This document shows, in pieces, positions 36,297-43,662 of a stretch of DNA of 64,000 nucleotides. Location of the stretch: positions 62,001 through 126,000 of the forward strand of contig NZ_CAJNBK010000007.1 of assembly GCF_905220975.1 (NCBI RefSeq), read 5' to 3'. The stretch is from Paraburkholderia haematera (GTDB lineage: Bacteria; Pseudomonadota; Gammaproteobacteria; Burkholderiales; Burkholderiaceae). Position numbers and translations under genes: made by a program. The notes under the pieces were generated by a model, which saw only the letters and a list, made by a program, of their open reading frames with translations, had not been told where the DNA came from and ran no database searches. Numbering within the stretch: position 1 is the first letter of the stretch; each line of letters begins with the position of its first letter.

Positions 36297-36421
36297 TTAA
36301 AGCGGCGTAATGATGAGCCGCTGGTGCTCAACGGTGATACGCACGCGCTGTCCAGGTTCAAAGCCGGCGGTCTCGATCCATCGCCCTGAGAGCTTCATCC
36401 ACCCACGGAAAGAGGTGGACA
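36297..36421 (-). pseudogene. symE fragment
   Basis: A TTA stop at 36297-36299 and the following 120 bp match the 3' half of the symE genes (LIITPL end, AGFEPG region). Near 36410 a 4-bp insertion (CCACCC for CCAC) shifts the frame, and similarity ends at about 36421 where native sequence before bceS begins. It marks the right edge of the island. Confidence 0.8.
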
Positions 36422-36434
36422 CCGGACCTGCTCT

Positions 36435-37637
36435 CTATCGCGATTTAAAACTCGCCGACCACTTCATCGCCGGCAATTCAACCAACCGATAGAACACGTA
36501 CGCAACCGGCACGGCCACCAGCATGTAGCCGAACGACGGCCAGATCGACATTTGCAGCGAAGAGCGGAACAGAATCGACGAGAGCAGCACGAAGATCGGC
36601 AGATGAATCAGGTACAGCGAGAAGCTGAAGTCGCCGAAGCGCGACAAAAGACGCATGCCCAAGCCATCGGCCTGATGGGCCTTATCGCCAGCAGGCCGTT
36701 CCAGCGCCTTGTACAGATAGAACGCGAAACCGACCGCCCACAACTGGAATGCACCGTACTGCCCGAAATGGAACGCCGCGCAGCCGAGCGCGACGAACGC
36801 CGCGGCCAGCACATAGAGCCACGTCGACGAGCGCACATCCGGTGTGGCACGGGCACGGGCGTCGGCGATCCACGCGCCGAGCGTCCACGAAAACCAGTAA
36901 GACGTAAAAAACTGGATATCGTGGCGCTCCAGCACATAGGCGGACACCACATTGATCACAGCGACGATCGCCAGCACGGAGGTCATCCCCAGACGCCGGC
37001 GCAGCGCGAATAGCAGCGGGTAGATCGCATAGAACTGCACTTCGAGCGATAGCGTCCAGAGCGCGCCGTTCGATCCAAACGTCTTGCCGGCCACGCCTTG
37101 CAGCGAAAACAGGTTGACGAGGAACGCCTGCAGGCCGATCTCACGGATTTTGTGATTGACGGGCGGCAACTGCAAGCTGGCCCAGTCGAGTGCAAACGTC
37201 AGCACGAGTGCCGCCAGCAGCACCGGATAAATACGTGCGAAGCGGCGCACCCAGAAATTGCCGGTATCGAGCCGGTAGTCGGGATTTTTTGCGAGGCGCA
37301 GCGCGCCGCCGCGATGAATACAGTAACCGCTGATCACAAAGAAAATCGGCACGCCGGCCGAACCCCACGCAATCGGAAACGTCAGATAGGCAGCAATCGT
37401 ACTCAAACTGAAAGAATGGCCGACACTTTGGTGAAAGGCCTGCATGCCGACCCATTCGACCTGGCGGCAATGAAAATACGCGACCAGAAGCGCGGCGAAA
37501 CCTCGCATCGCGTCGATCACGTGTTCCTTGCCTGCGCTGTCGGCGCGCGCTTCGCTCTGGGCGCGCGGCGCGGCGGCCCGCCGCGACGGGGGGAGGGGCA
37601 GGGATGAGCCGGCGGCATCCAGTGCTGAGTCGCTCAT
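36435..37637 (-). CDS. bceS: membrane acyltransferase, acyltransferase-3 family (BceS-like)
   Basis: Inner-membrane O-acyltransferase of 400 residues with about ten membrane segments. HVIDAMRGFAALLVAYFHCR is the family motif (R-x-x-A-x-x-V-x-x-x-H), GSAGVPIFFVISGYCIHRG the second block, and GALWTLSLEVQFYAIYP the third. The first 40 residues are a polar Arg/Ala-rich extension. It is expected to acetylate cepacian; a bceS mutant in Burkholderia cepacia is reported to have lower acetyl content. It reads toward the RHS island and its stop is within 15 bp of the island edge, so the last codons may have been altered by the insertion. Confidence 0.82.
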   Translation of the reverse strand: MSDSALDAAGSSLPLPPSRRAAAPRAQSEARADSAGKEHVIDAMRGFAALLVAYFHCRQVEWVGMQAFHQSVGHSFSLSTIAAYLTFPIAWGSAGVPIFFVISGYCIHRGGALRLAKNPDYRLDTGNFWVRRFARIYPVLLAALVLTFALDWASLQLPPVNHKIREIGLQAFLVNLFSLQGVAGKTFGSNGALWTLSLEVQFYAIYPLLFALRRRLGMTSVLAIVAVINVVSAYVLERHDIQFFTSYWFSWTLGAWIADARARATPDVRSSTWLYVLAAAFVALGCAAFHFGQYGAFQLWAVGFAFYLYKALERPAGDKAHQADGLGMRLLSRFGDFSFSLYLIHLPIFVLLSSILFRSSLQMSIWPSFGYMLVAVPVAYVFYRLVELPAMKWSASFKSR

Positions 37638-37880
37638 ACGCGGTCCTTATTCTGAAGGAAGAAAAAGCATATTCCCGGGCACGTCGTGCGCGCCCGCGGT
37701 GCATCACATCCTAGTGCACCGCGGCAGCAAAAAAATCGCTAAAAAATTGCATATCGAATCGCATTAGATGGCGGTTTTGTGACGAATTGTAATTACGTAT
37801 AAGCACTTGCTACATCGAATTATTTGCCGGTTTTGTTGTGCTAATTTAAGGCACGGATTCTCTTGACCCGAGGTGAAGTC
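37638..37880. other. divergent promoter region of bceS and the small membrane gene
   Basis: About 240 bp, AT-rich from 37,720 to 37,860 with poly-A/T runs. It should contain promoters in both directions. I see no clear operator. Confidence 0.5.
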
Positions 37881-38024
37881 ATGAACCTGCATTTACTTGC
37901 CGGCATTGCCGTGCTGCTGATCCTTGTTGCTGCCTCCGCCTACCGGGAGGCGCTGCGCAACGAGCCGATCCGCCGTTTCCGCATCAACCCGGGCAAGCTG
38001 CCCCAGCTCGACGAGAACGAATGA
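37881..38024 (+). CDS. 47-residue single-pass membrane protein
   Basis: ATG 37881 has GAGGTGA 7 nt upstream. The frame gives MNLHLLAGIAVLLILVAASA as one hydrophobic helix followed by a basic and then acidic tail (YREALRNEPIRRFRINPGKL, PQLDENE). The good ribosome site, membrane helix and positive-inside tail argue that this is a real small gene. It lies between bceS and bceT in the exopolysaccharide cluster. I do not recognise it; a small accessory of the assembly machinery is one possibility. Confidence 0.6.
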   Translation: MNLHLLAGIAVLLILVAASAYREALRNEPIRRFRINPGKLPQLDENE

Positions 38025-38088
38025 GAGGTGCTCTGGAGCGTTTGAACGCGTTCGCGATGCACGCTACCCGTTTCGCCGGGCAAGTAAA

Positions 38089-38109
38089 ATTTTCGGAATT
38101 CCCGAAAAT
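38089..38109. promoter_or_regulatory. 8-bp palindrome upstream of bceT
   Basis: ATTTTCGG at 38089-38096 and CCGAAAAT at 38102-38109 are perfectly inverted with a 5-bp spacer. It lies 65 bp after the small gene and 205 bp before bceT in AT-rich sequence. It could be an operator or a weak terminator. Confidence 0.5.
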
Positions 38110-38314
38110 AATTCGATCTGAATGCGTAATTGTTTCCTGATGCAGCTCCCTGATGCGCCACTATCTGGAATATCGAAATTTATCGATTTATTTATTCGAA
38201 TCGAAAAAATTCACGCATGAAATGAATTAATTTTTTGTTAGCCTTTTCGGCGACGTTGAGTGGCCGCGAGGCCCGCGAACACACTAATCTCTAACCGATG
38301 TGGGAATGCCTACC

Positions 38315-39232
38315 ATGCTGAAAGTCACCAAAGCCGTGTTTCCCGTAGCGGGCCTCGGGACACGATTCCTGCCGGCTACCAAAGCAAGCCCCAAGGAAAT
38401 GCTGCCGGTCGTCGACAAGCCGCTGATTCAATACGCGGTCGAAGAGGCGATTGCCGCCGGCATCACTGAAATGATCTTCGTGACGGGCCGCAGCAAGCGC
38501 GCTATCGAAGATCATTTCGATAAGTCGTACGAAATCGAAGCGGAACTCGAAGCGCGCAACAAGCAGAAGCTGCTCGACCTCGTGCGCAGCATCAAGCCGG
38601 CCAACGTCGATTGCTTCTACGTGCGTCAGGCCGAAGCACTCGGTCTGGGTCACGCGGTGCTGTGCGCCGAGAAACTGGTGGGCGAGAGCCCGTTCGCCGT
38701 GATTCTGGCCGACGATTTGCTGCACAGCTCGAAGCCGGTGATGAGCCAACTCGTCGACACGTTCAACCACTATCACAGCTCGGTGATCGGCGTCGAGACC
38801 ATCGCGCGCGAAGACAGCCGCTCGTACGGCGTCGTGGACGGCCGGGAGTGGGAAGACAATGTGATCAAGATGTCGGGCATCGTCGAAAAGCCGGCGCCGG
38901 ACAAGGCGCCGTCGAATCTAGGCGTGGTGGGCCGCTATGTGCTGATGCCGACCATCTTCAAGCATATCCGTGCGCTCAAGCCGGGTGCGGGCGGTGAGCT
39001 GCAATTGACCGACGCGGTGCAATCGCTGCTGACTGAAGAGCAGGTTCTCGCGTACCGCTACTTCGGCACGCGCTTCGATTGCGGCAGCAAGCTTGGCTAT
39101 CTGAAGGCGACGGTGGAATTCGCGCTGCGTCATCCGGAAGTGAAGGCGGAATTCGAAGCGTATCTGCAAACGTATATGCAGGCGAATATGCAGGCCAGCG
39201 TGCCGGCGCAGTACACGGCGGAAGCGGCCTGA
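38315..39232 (+). CDS. bceT: UTP-glucose-1-phosphate uridylyltransferase
   Basis: Makes UDP-glucose from UTP and glucose-1-phosphate, the source of UDP-glucose, UDP-galactose and UDP-glucuronate for cepacian. The 305-residue protein has the nucleotidyltransferase signature [20 protein letters not shown] followed by [35 protein letters not shown], and ILADDLL for the metal-binding Asp. ATG 38315 is chosen because homologues start [13 protein letters not shown] 38306 and ATG 38300 are in frame. Length and motifs match GalU; the bceT symbol reflects its place beside bceS. Confidence 0.9.
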   Translation: MLKVTKAVFPVAGLGTRFLPATKASPKEMLPVVDKPLIQYAVEEAIAAGITEMIFVTGRSKRAIEDHFDKSYEIEAELEARNKQKLLDLVRSIKPANVDCFYVRQAEALGLGHAVLCAEKLVGESPFAVILADDLLHSSKPVMSQLVDTFNHYHSSVIGVETIAREDSRSYGVVDGREWEDNVIKMSGIVEKPAPDKAPSNLGVVGRYVLMPTIFKHIRALKPGAGGELQLTDAVQSLLTEEQVLAYRYFGTRFDCGSKLGYLKATVEFALRHPEVKAEFEAYLQTYMQANMQASVPAQYTAEAA

Positions 39233-39296
39233 AGGTAAGCGGGCGCCGCAACGGTTTCACGCAGAAGCAACGCGCAGCACGACCGCGCAAATTTAA

Positions 39297-39323
39297 ACGG
39301 GCGCCGCATGATGCGGCGCCCGT
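39297..39323. terminator. terminator between bceT and glcB
   Basis: ACGGGCGCCGCAT at 39297-39309 pairs with ATGCGGCGCCCGT at 39311-39323, followed by CTTTCTATC. It serves the convergent bceT and glcB transcripts. Confidence 0.85.
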
Positions 39324-39397
39324 CTTTCTATCTGGCCTCGATTGCGGCTGAGTCCCGGGCCCAAAACTTTAGCCCCAAACCACGCCGCAAAAGGCCT

Positions 39398-41572
39398 TTA
39401 CTGTGCCTTCTTCACTTCCAGCCGGAACTTGTGCAGCAATGGTTCCGTATAGCCGCTCGGCTGCTGGCGTCCTTCGAACACCAGCGCCTGCGCGGCCTTG
39501 AACGCCAGCGTGTCGAAGCCCGGCGCCATCGGCTTGTAGTGCGGATCGCCCGCGTTCTGCTCGTCGACCACCTTCGCCATTCGCTTGAAGGTTTCTTCGA
39601 CCAGCTCGCGCGTGACCACACCGTGATGCAGCCAGTTGGCAATGTGCTGGCTGGAGATACGCAGCGTGGCACGGTCTTCCATCAGACCGACGTTGTGAAT
39701 GTCCGGCACCTTCGAGCAACCCACGCCCTGATCGATCCAGCGCACCACGTAACCGAGAATGCCTTGCGCGTTGTTCTCGACTTCGCTGCGGATCTCATCC
39801 GCGTTCCACTTCGCTTCGGCGACGACCGGAATCGTCAGCAGGCCGTCGAGCAGCTCGTCGCGCACCTTCGCGTAGTCCGTGCGTTCGAGCTCCTGCTGAA
39901 CCGCCTGCACGTCGACCTGGTGATAGTGCATCGCGTGCAGCGTTGCGGCGGTCGGCGAGGGCACCCATGCGGTGTTCGCGCCGGACTTCGGATGCACGAT
40001 CTTCTGTTCGAGCATGGCGTGCATCAGGTCGGGCATGGCCCACATGCCCTTGCCGATCTGCGAGCGGCCACGCAGGCCCGCGCTCAACCCGGCCAGCACG
40101 TTGCTGCGCTCGTAGGATGTGATCCATGCGCTCGACTTCATGTCGCCCTTGCGCATCATCGGGCCGGCTTCCATGGCCGTGTGCATTTCGTCGCCGGTGC
40201 GGTCGAGGAAACCCGTGTTGATGAACGCGACACGCTCGGACGCTTCGCCGATACAGGCGAGCAGGTTGACGCTGGTGCGCCGCTCCTCGTCCATGATGCC
40301 CATCTTGATCGTATTGCGCGGCAGCTTCAGCAGATCTTCAATGCGCGCGAACAGTTCGCTCGCGAACGCGACTTCCGCCGGGCCGTGCATTTTCGGCTTC
40401 ACGATATAGATCGAGCCGGTGCGCGAATTCAGCTTGTGCTGGCGGTCGTGCAGCGCGCACAGCGTGGTGATGACGCCGTCGAGAATGCCTTCCGGAATCT
40501 CCTGACCGTCTTTCGTCAGCACGGCCGGATTCGTCATCAAATGACCGACGTTGCGGATGAACAGCAGCGAGCGGCCATGCAGCTTGACTTGCGACTTGCC
40601 GTCCGCGCCCGTGTACTCGCGATCGGCATTCAGACGGCGCGTGAAGGTCTTGCCGCCCTTCGTGACTTCTTCCGCCAGGTCGCCGTTCATCAGGCCGAGC
40701 CAGTTGCGATAGAGCTGGACCTTGTCGTCGGCATCGACAGCGGCAACGGAGTCTTCGCAGTCGATGATCGTGCTCACCGCGGCTTCGACCAGCACGTCTT
40801 TCACGTGTGCCGAATCGGTCTTGCCGATCGAATCGTTCGCGTCGATCTGGATTTCGAAGTGCAGGCCGTTGTGCTTCAACAGCACGGCGGACGGTGCGCT
40901 CGGGTCGCCCTGATAACCGATGAATTGCGCCGGCGTTTTCAGTTCGGTCTTGCCGCTCTTCAGCGTGACGACGAGCTTGCTGCCTTCGACGCTATACAAC
41001 GTGGCGTCGACGTGCGAGCCGCTTGCTAGCGGCGCGGCCTGATCGAGAAACTTGCGTGCATAAGCGATCACCGCGGCGCCGCGCACCGGGTTGAAGGCCT
41101 TCTGCTTTTCGGCGCCGTTGGTCTCGGGGATCGCATCGGTGCCGTACAGGGCGTCGTACAGGCTGCCCCAGCGTGCGTTGGCTGCATTCAACGCATAGCG
41201 CTGATTCGACAGCGGCACGACGAGTTGCGGGCCGGCCTGTTCGGCGATTTCAGTGTCCACGTGGTCGGTCGTGGCTTTGACGCTCGCGGGCGTTGGCACG
41301 ATGTAGCCGATGCCTTCGAGAAAGGCGCGGTACGCGCGCAGATCGCGTACCGGGCCCGGATTGGCGCGATGCCAGGTGTCGAGTTCGGTTTGCAGGCGGT
41401 CGCGCTCGGCCAGCAGCGCACGGTTTTTCGGCGCCAGCTCGTGCACGAGGGCGTCGAAACCTGACCAGAAAGCGGCGCTGTCGAGTCCGGTGCCGGGCAG
41501 GGCTTCGGTTTCGACGAACTGGTCGAGGTTGGCGGCGACTTGCAGTCCACCGCGCGGGTTCATCTGAGTCAT
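39398..41572 (-). CDS. glcB: malate synthase G
   Basis: Condenses glyoxylate with acetyl-CoA to malate for growth on C2 compounds and glycolate. The 724-residue monomer is close to the 723 residues of the Escherichia coli enzyme. Motifs include [55 protein letters not shown] and [16 protein letters not shown], which line the active site. [18 protein letters not shown] and the C-terminal block [17 protein letters not shown] carry the catalytic region. The start at 41572 (MTQMNPRGG) is chosen because GGAG lies 6 nt upstream; an ATG four codons earlier is possible. glcG lies 107 bp upstream on the same strand. Confidence 0.95.
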   Translation of the reverse strand: MTQMNPRGGLQVAANLDQFVETEALPGTGLDSAAFWSGFDALVHELAPKNRALLAERDRLQTELDTWHRANPGPVRDLRAYRAFLEGIGYIVPTPASVKATTDHVDTEIAEQAGPQLVVPLSNQRYALNAANARWGSLYDALYGTDAIPETNGAEKQKAFNPVRGAAVIAYARKFLDQAAPLASGSHVDATLYSVEGSKLVVTLKSGKTELKTPAQFIGYQGDPSAPSAVLLKHNGLHFEIQIDANDSIGKTDSAHVKDVLVEAAVSTIIDCEDSVAAVDADDKVQLYRNWLGLMNGDLAEEVTKGGKTFTRRLNADREYTGADGKSQVKLHGRSLLFIRNVGHLMTNPAVLTKDGQEIPEGILDGVITTLCALHDRQHKLNSRTGSIYIVKPKMHGPAEVAFASELFARIEDLLKLPRNTIKMGIMDEERRTSVNLLACIGEASERVAFINTGFLDRTGDEMHTAMEAGPMMRKGDMKSSAWITSYERSNVLAGLSAGLRGRSQIGKGMWAMPDLMHAMLEQKIVHPKSGANTAWVPSPTAATLHAMHYHQVDVQAVQQELERTDYAKVRDELLDGLLTIPVVAEAKWNADEIRSEVENNAQGILGYVVRWIDQGVGCSKVPDIHNVGLMEDRATLRISSQHIANWLHHGVVTRELVEETFKRMAKVVDEQNAGDPHYKPMAPGFDTLAFKAAQALVFEGRQQPSGYTEPLLHKFRLEVKKAQ

Positions 41573-41679
41573 CGACTGCTCCATCTATGTGAATAGGGCC
41601 GATGTGGGGGCATCGGCCCGTGTTGTGCTTCGTTCTTCTATTGCCGCCGCTTTGAACGGACTTCGAACCGAATCCGAAC

Positions 41680-42084
41680 TTAAGCGGCGATTGCCTGAAT
41701 ACCCGCGCGGGCGATCTGTGCGTCCTGATCCGACTTGACGCCCGATACGCCGACCGCGCCGACCACCTGGCCGTCGACGATCACCGGCACGCCGCCTTCC
41801 AGCGTGCCCTGCAACGGCGCACTCAGGAATGCCGTGCGGCCGTTGTTGATCATGTCTTCGTATACCTTGGTTTCACGGCGGCCGATCGCCGAAGTGCGGG
41901 CTTTTTCGGTCGCGATGTACGAACTGGCGGGCGCGCTGCCGTCCAGACGCAGCATTCCGAGCGGGTGGCCGCCGTCGTCGACCACCACGATAGCGACGGC
42001 CCACTGGTTCTTCTCGGCTTCCGCGCGGGCGGCTTCGAGGATTCGGGTCGTTTCGGCAACGGTCAACACGGGTTTGCTCAGCAT
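41680..42084 (-). CDS. glcG: GlcG/HbpS family protein
   Basis: Cytoplasmic protein of 134 residues of the GlcG/HbpS (DUF336) family. Conserved phrases are LTVAETTRILEAARAEAEKN, AIVVVDDGGHPLGMLRLDGS, ATEKARTSA, and GGVPVIVDGQVVGAVGVSGV. In Escherichia coli glcG lies within the glycolate operon directly before glcB, the same order as here. Members elsewhere bind haem, but no function for GlcG is established. Probably co-transcribed with glcB. Confidence 0.85.
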   Translation of the reverse strand: MLSKPVLTVAETTRILEAARAEAEKNQWAVAIVVVDDGGHPLGMLRLDGSAPASSYIATEKARTSAIGRRETKVYEDMINNGRTAFLSAPLQGTLEGGVPVIVDGQVVGAVGVSGVKSDQDAQIARAGIQAIAA

Positions 42085-42340
42085 AATGATTTTCCTGTTT
42101 CGTTGATGGTAGGGATGCTTCTACAAATTTTGTCCAGTGGCGCACCCGGGTGCGCGGATGCCGCGACGCAGGCCTCGGTATTGTCCCAGCGTTTGTCCGA
42201 GTGCTTAACTTTGGGATTTTACGTCCAAGCGGGGCCGCGAGGAACGGCGGCATGCCCCGGCCAGTTTTAAGCGGTGCGTCGTTGCGCCTTACAATCGAGT
42301 ATCGACACAACAAAAACGCGTGTGCCCCACGCTCCACACC

Positions 42341-43216
42341 ATGCCTACCATCAGCGAGCTTTTCGTCTATCCAATCAAATCCTGTGCCGGCATTGCGCTC
42401 AATCAGGCGCGCCTGCTCGCCACCGGTCTCGAATACGATCGGTGCTGGATGGTCACCGACCCGAGCGGGGCGATGCTCACGCAGCGCGCGTATCCCCGCA
42501 TGGCGCTGATCAAGGTCGAGATCGGCGAACATGACCTCGTGATCCGTGCGCCTGGCATGAGCGAGTTGCGCACGCCGCTCGACGCCGCCGGACTCAACGC
42601 ACCGCAAAAGGTGCAAACCGTGGTCTGGGGCGACGCGGCCTACGGGCTCGACACCGGCGAAGAAAGCGCCGCATGGTTTTCAGGGGTGCTCGGCGTGCCG
42701 GCGCGGCTTTTGCGCTTCAATCCCGAGCGCGAGCGGATTGTCGATCCGGAGTACACAGGTAGCGTCGGCGGCGCCACCACGCATTTCGCCGACGGCTTTC
42801 CGCTGCTGGTGATCGGCCAGGCGTCGCTCGACGATCTGAACGGTCGCCTGAACAGCAAGGGCGCGCCGTCGATTCCGATCGACCGGTTTCGCCCCAACGT
42901 CGTGCTGACGGGGCTCGATGCGTATGAGGAGGATTATGTCGAGCGCCTGAATGTCGACGGGGCAGAGGATCAGGCCGTGCAACTGCAACTGGTCAAGCTA
43001 TGCTCGCGCTGCCCAATGCCGAACATCGATCAGGCGAAGGGCACGCCCGATCCCGATTGGCCGAACGAACCCACCGACACCATGAGCGTCTACCGGGCGA
43101 ATCCGCAGCGAAATGGCGCGCTAACGTTCGGCAACAATGCAGTCGTCGCGAGCGGAGCCGGAACATGGCTGCGCGTCGGGCAAGCGGTCGAAGCCGAGTT
43201 GGGCTTTGGCGACTAG
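42341..43216 (+). CDS. MOSC-domain oxidoreductase (YcbX/mARC-like)
   Basis: Protein of 291 residues. Residues 1-120 are the MOSC N-terminal beta-barrel (ISELFVYPIKSCAGIALNQA, YDRCWMVTDPSG, FLTQR-like LTQRAYPRMALI). Residues 150-285 are the MOSC domain, with RFRPNVVLTGLDAYEED and KLCSRCPMPNIDQAKG, in which the cysteine is the expected molybdenum cofactor ligand. The family reduces N-hydroxylated compounds. Unlike some members it has no C-terminal ferredoxin domain. ATG 42341 begins MPTISELFVYPIKS; longer in-frame starts from 42320 lack support. It is next to the molybdenum-dependent nitrate reductase operon but separately transcribed. Confidence 0.85.
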   Translation: MPTISELFVYPIKSCAGIALNQARLLATGLEYDRCWMVTDPSGAMLTQRAYPRMALIKVEIGEHDLVIRAPGMSELRTPLDAAGLNAPQKVQTVVWGDAAYGLDTGEESAAWFSGVLGVPARLLRFNPERERIVDPEYTGSVGGATTHFADGFPLLVIGQASLDDLNGRLNSKGAPSIPIDRFRPNVVLTGLDAYEEDYVERLNVDGAEDQAVQLQLVKLCSRCPMPNIDQAKGTPDPDWPNEPTDTMSVYRANPQRNGALTFGNNAVVASGAGTWLRVGQAVEAELGFGD

Positions 43217-43330
43217 GTTGGGTTCAACGCGGCACGAAGTCCGCTGCGAGATGACCGGGCACGGCGTGATTTCATGCGGCTTGGGCGAGGGCCTCTGCCG
43301 CGCTCGCTCGCACGGGCGCAGTGCTGCGTC

Positions 43331-43345
43331 GCACCATCCCTGTGC
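43331..43345. promoter_or_regulatory. possible NtrC-binding site
   Basis: GCAC-N7-GTGC (43331-43334 and 43342-43345) has the spacing of the NtrC box core. It lies about 115 bp upstream of the sigma-54 promoter, a typical enhancer distance. Only the core four bases of each half match. Confidence 0.4.
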
Positions 43346-43446
43346 TTCGCTGCATCAAATCGTGACGCACGCGGCGTTCGCCGCACACATGCTTGAATCA
43401 CCGCAAAGGCCCGCGCCACGGCGCTGCGGCCCAAATTCTTCACACC

Positions 43447-43461
43447 TGGCACAGCCTTTGC
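43447..43461 (+). promoter_or_regulatory. sigma-54 promoter of nirB
   Basis: TGGCAC-AGCCT-TTGC gives the invariant GG and GC of the -24/-12 elements at the correct spacing. Transcription should start near 43473, which places the antitermination hairpin at the very 5' end of the RNA. This ties nitrite/nitrate reductase expression to nitrogen limitation through RpoN and NtrC. Confidence 0.85.
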
Positions 43462-43476
43462 GTTAAGCGATGCCAT

Positions 43477-43494
43477 CGGATCAACGTGGATCCG
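43477..43494 (+). promoter_or_regulatory. ANTAR-type hexaloop hairpin in the nirB leader
   Basis: CGGATC (43477-43482) pairs with GATCCG (43489-43494) around the six-base loop AACGTG. A at loop position 1 and G at position 4 are the hallmark of RNA hairpins bound by ANTAR regulators such as NasR and NasT. A second stem, GCGAG/CTCGC (43498-43502 and 43517-43521), follows, and then the terminator at 43540. Confidence 0.75.
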
Positions 43495-43539
43495 GCGCGA
43501 GCGCAACAACAAGGCACTCGCTGCGGCACAGGTCAGGAC

Positions 43540-43594
43540 AACGGCGTCCCCCGAATTCAGTCATCGACTGGGTTCGCGGGACGCCGTTTTTATT
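43540..43594 (+). terminator. leader terminator upstream of nirB
   Basis: AACGGCGTCCC at 43540-43550 pairs with GGGACGCCGTT at 43578-43588, followed by a T-rich run to 43594. It lies 70 bp before the nirB start and after the sigma-54 promoter, so it must be bypassed for expression. With the hexaloop hairpin it forms a nitrate-responsive antitermination leader. Confidence 0.88.
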
Positions 43595-43662
43595 TCCGGA
43601 ATCGCTTTCGCCCGATGCCACGCGTCAGCAACCGAAGCACAGCACACTCAGGAACCGCGCTC

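Larger units (their letters stand above)
17080..36430. mobile_element. accessory RHS island inserted in the bce cluster
   Basis: Between the terminator after bceR and the stop of bceS lie about 19.3 kb carrying only RHS, immunity, SymE-like and primase/recombinase genes. The flanking genes are consecutive in the known cepacian order (R, then S and T). GC content and codon use drop in the toxin tips and immunity genes. I see no flanking direct repeats or integrase at the outer edges, so how the island entered is unknown. Confidence 0.7.

Noticed and set aside
17080..36430. Prophage or ICE
   Set aside because: No structural, lysis, relaxase or conjugation genes; only RHS cassettes and the primase-recombinase element.
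39308..41029. Long plus-strand frame opposite glcB, and similar frames opposite bceI, rhs, nirB and nasA
   Set aside because: Antisense shadows caused by high GC at third positions; they are Arg/His-rich without domains.
43393..43662. N-terminal extension of nirB
   Set aside because: It covers the sigma-54 promoter, hexaloop hairpin and terminator; the FAD fold starts at the ATG at 43663.
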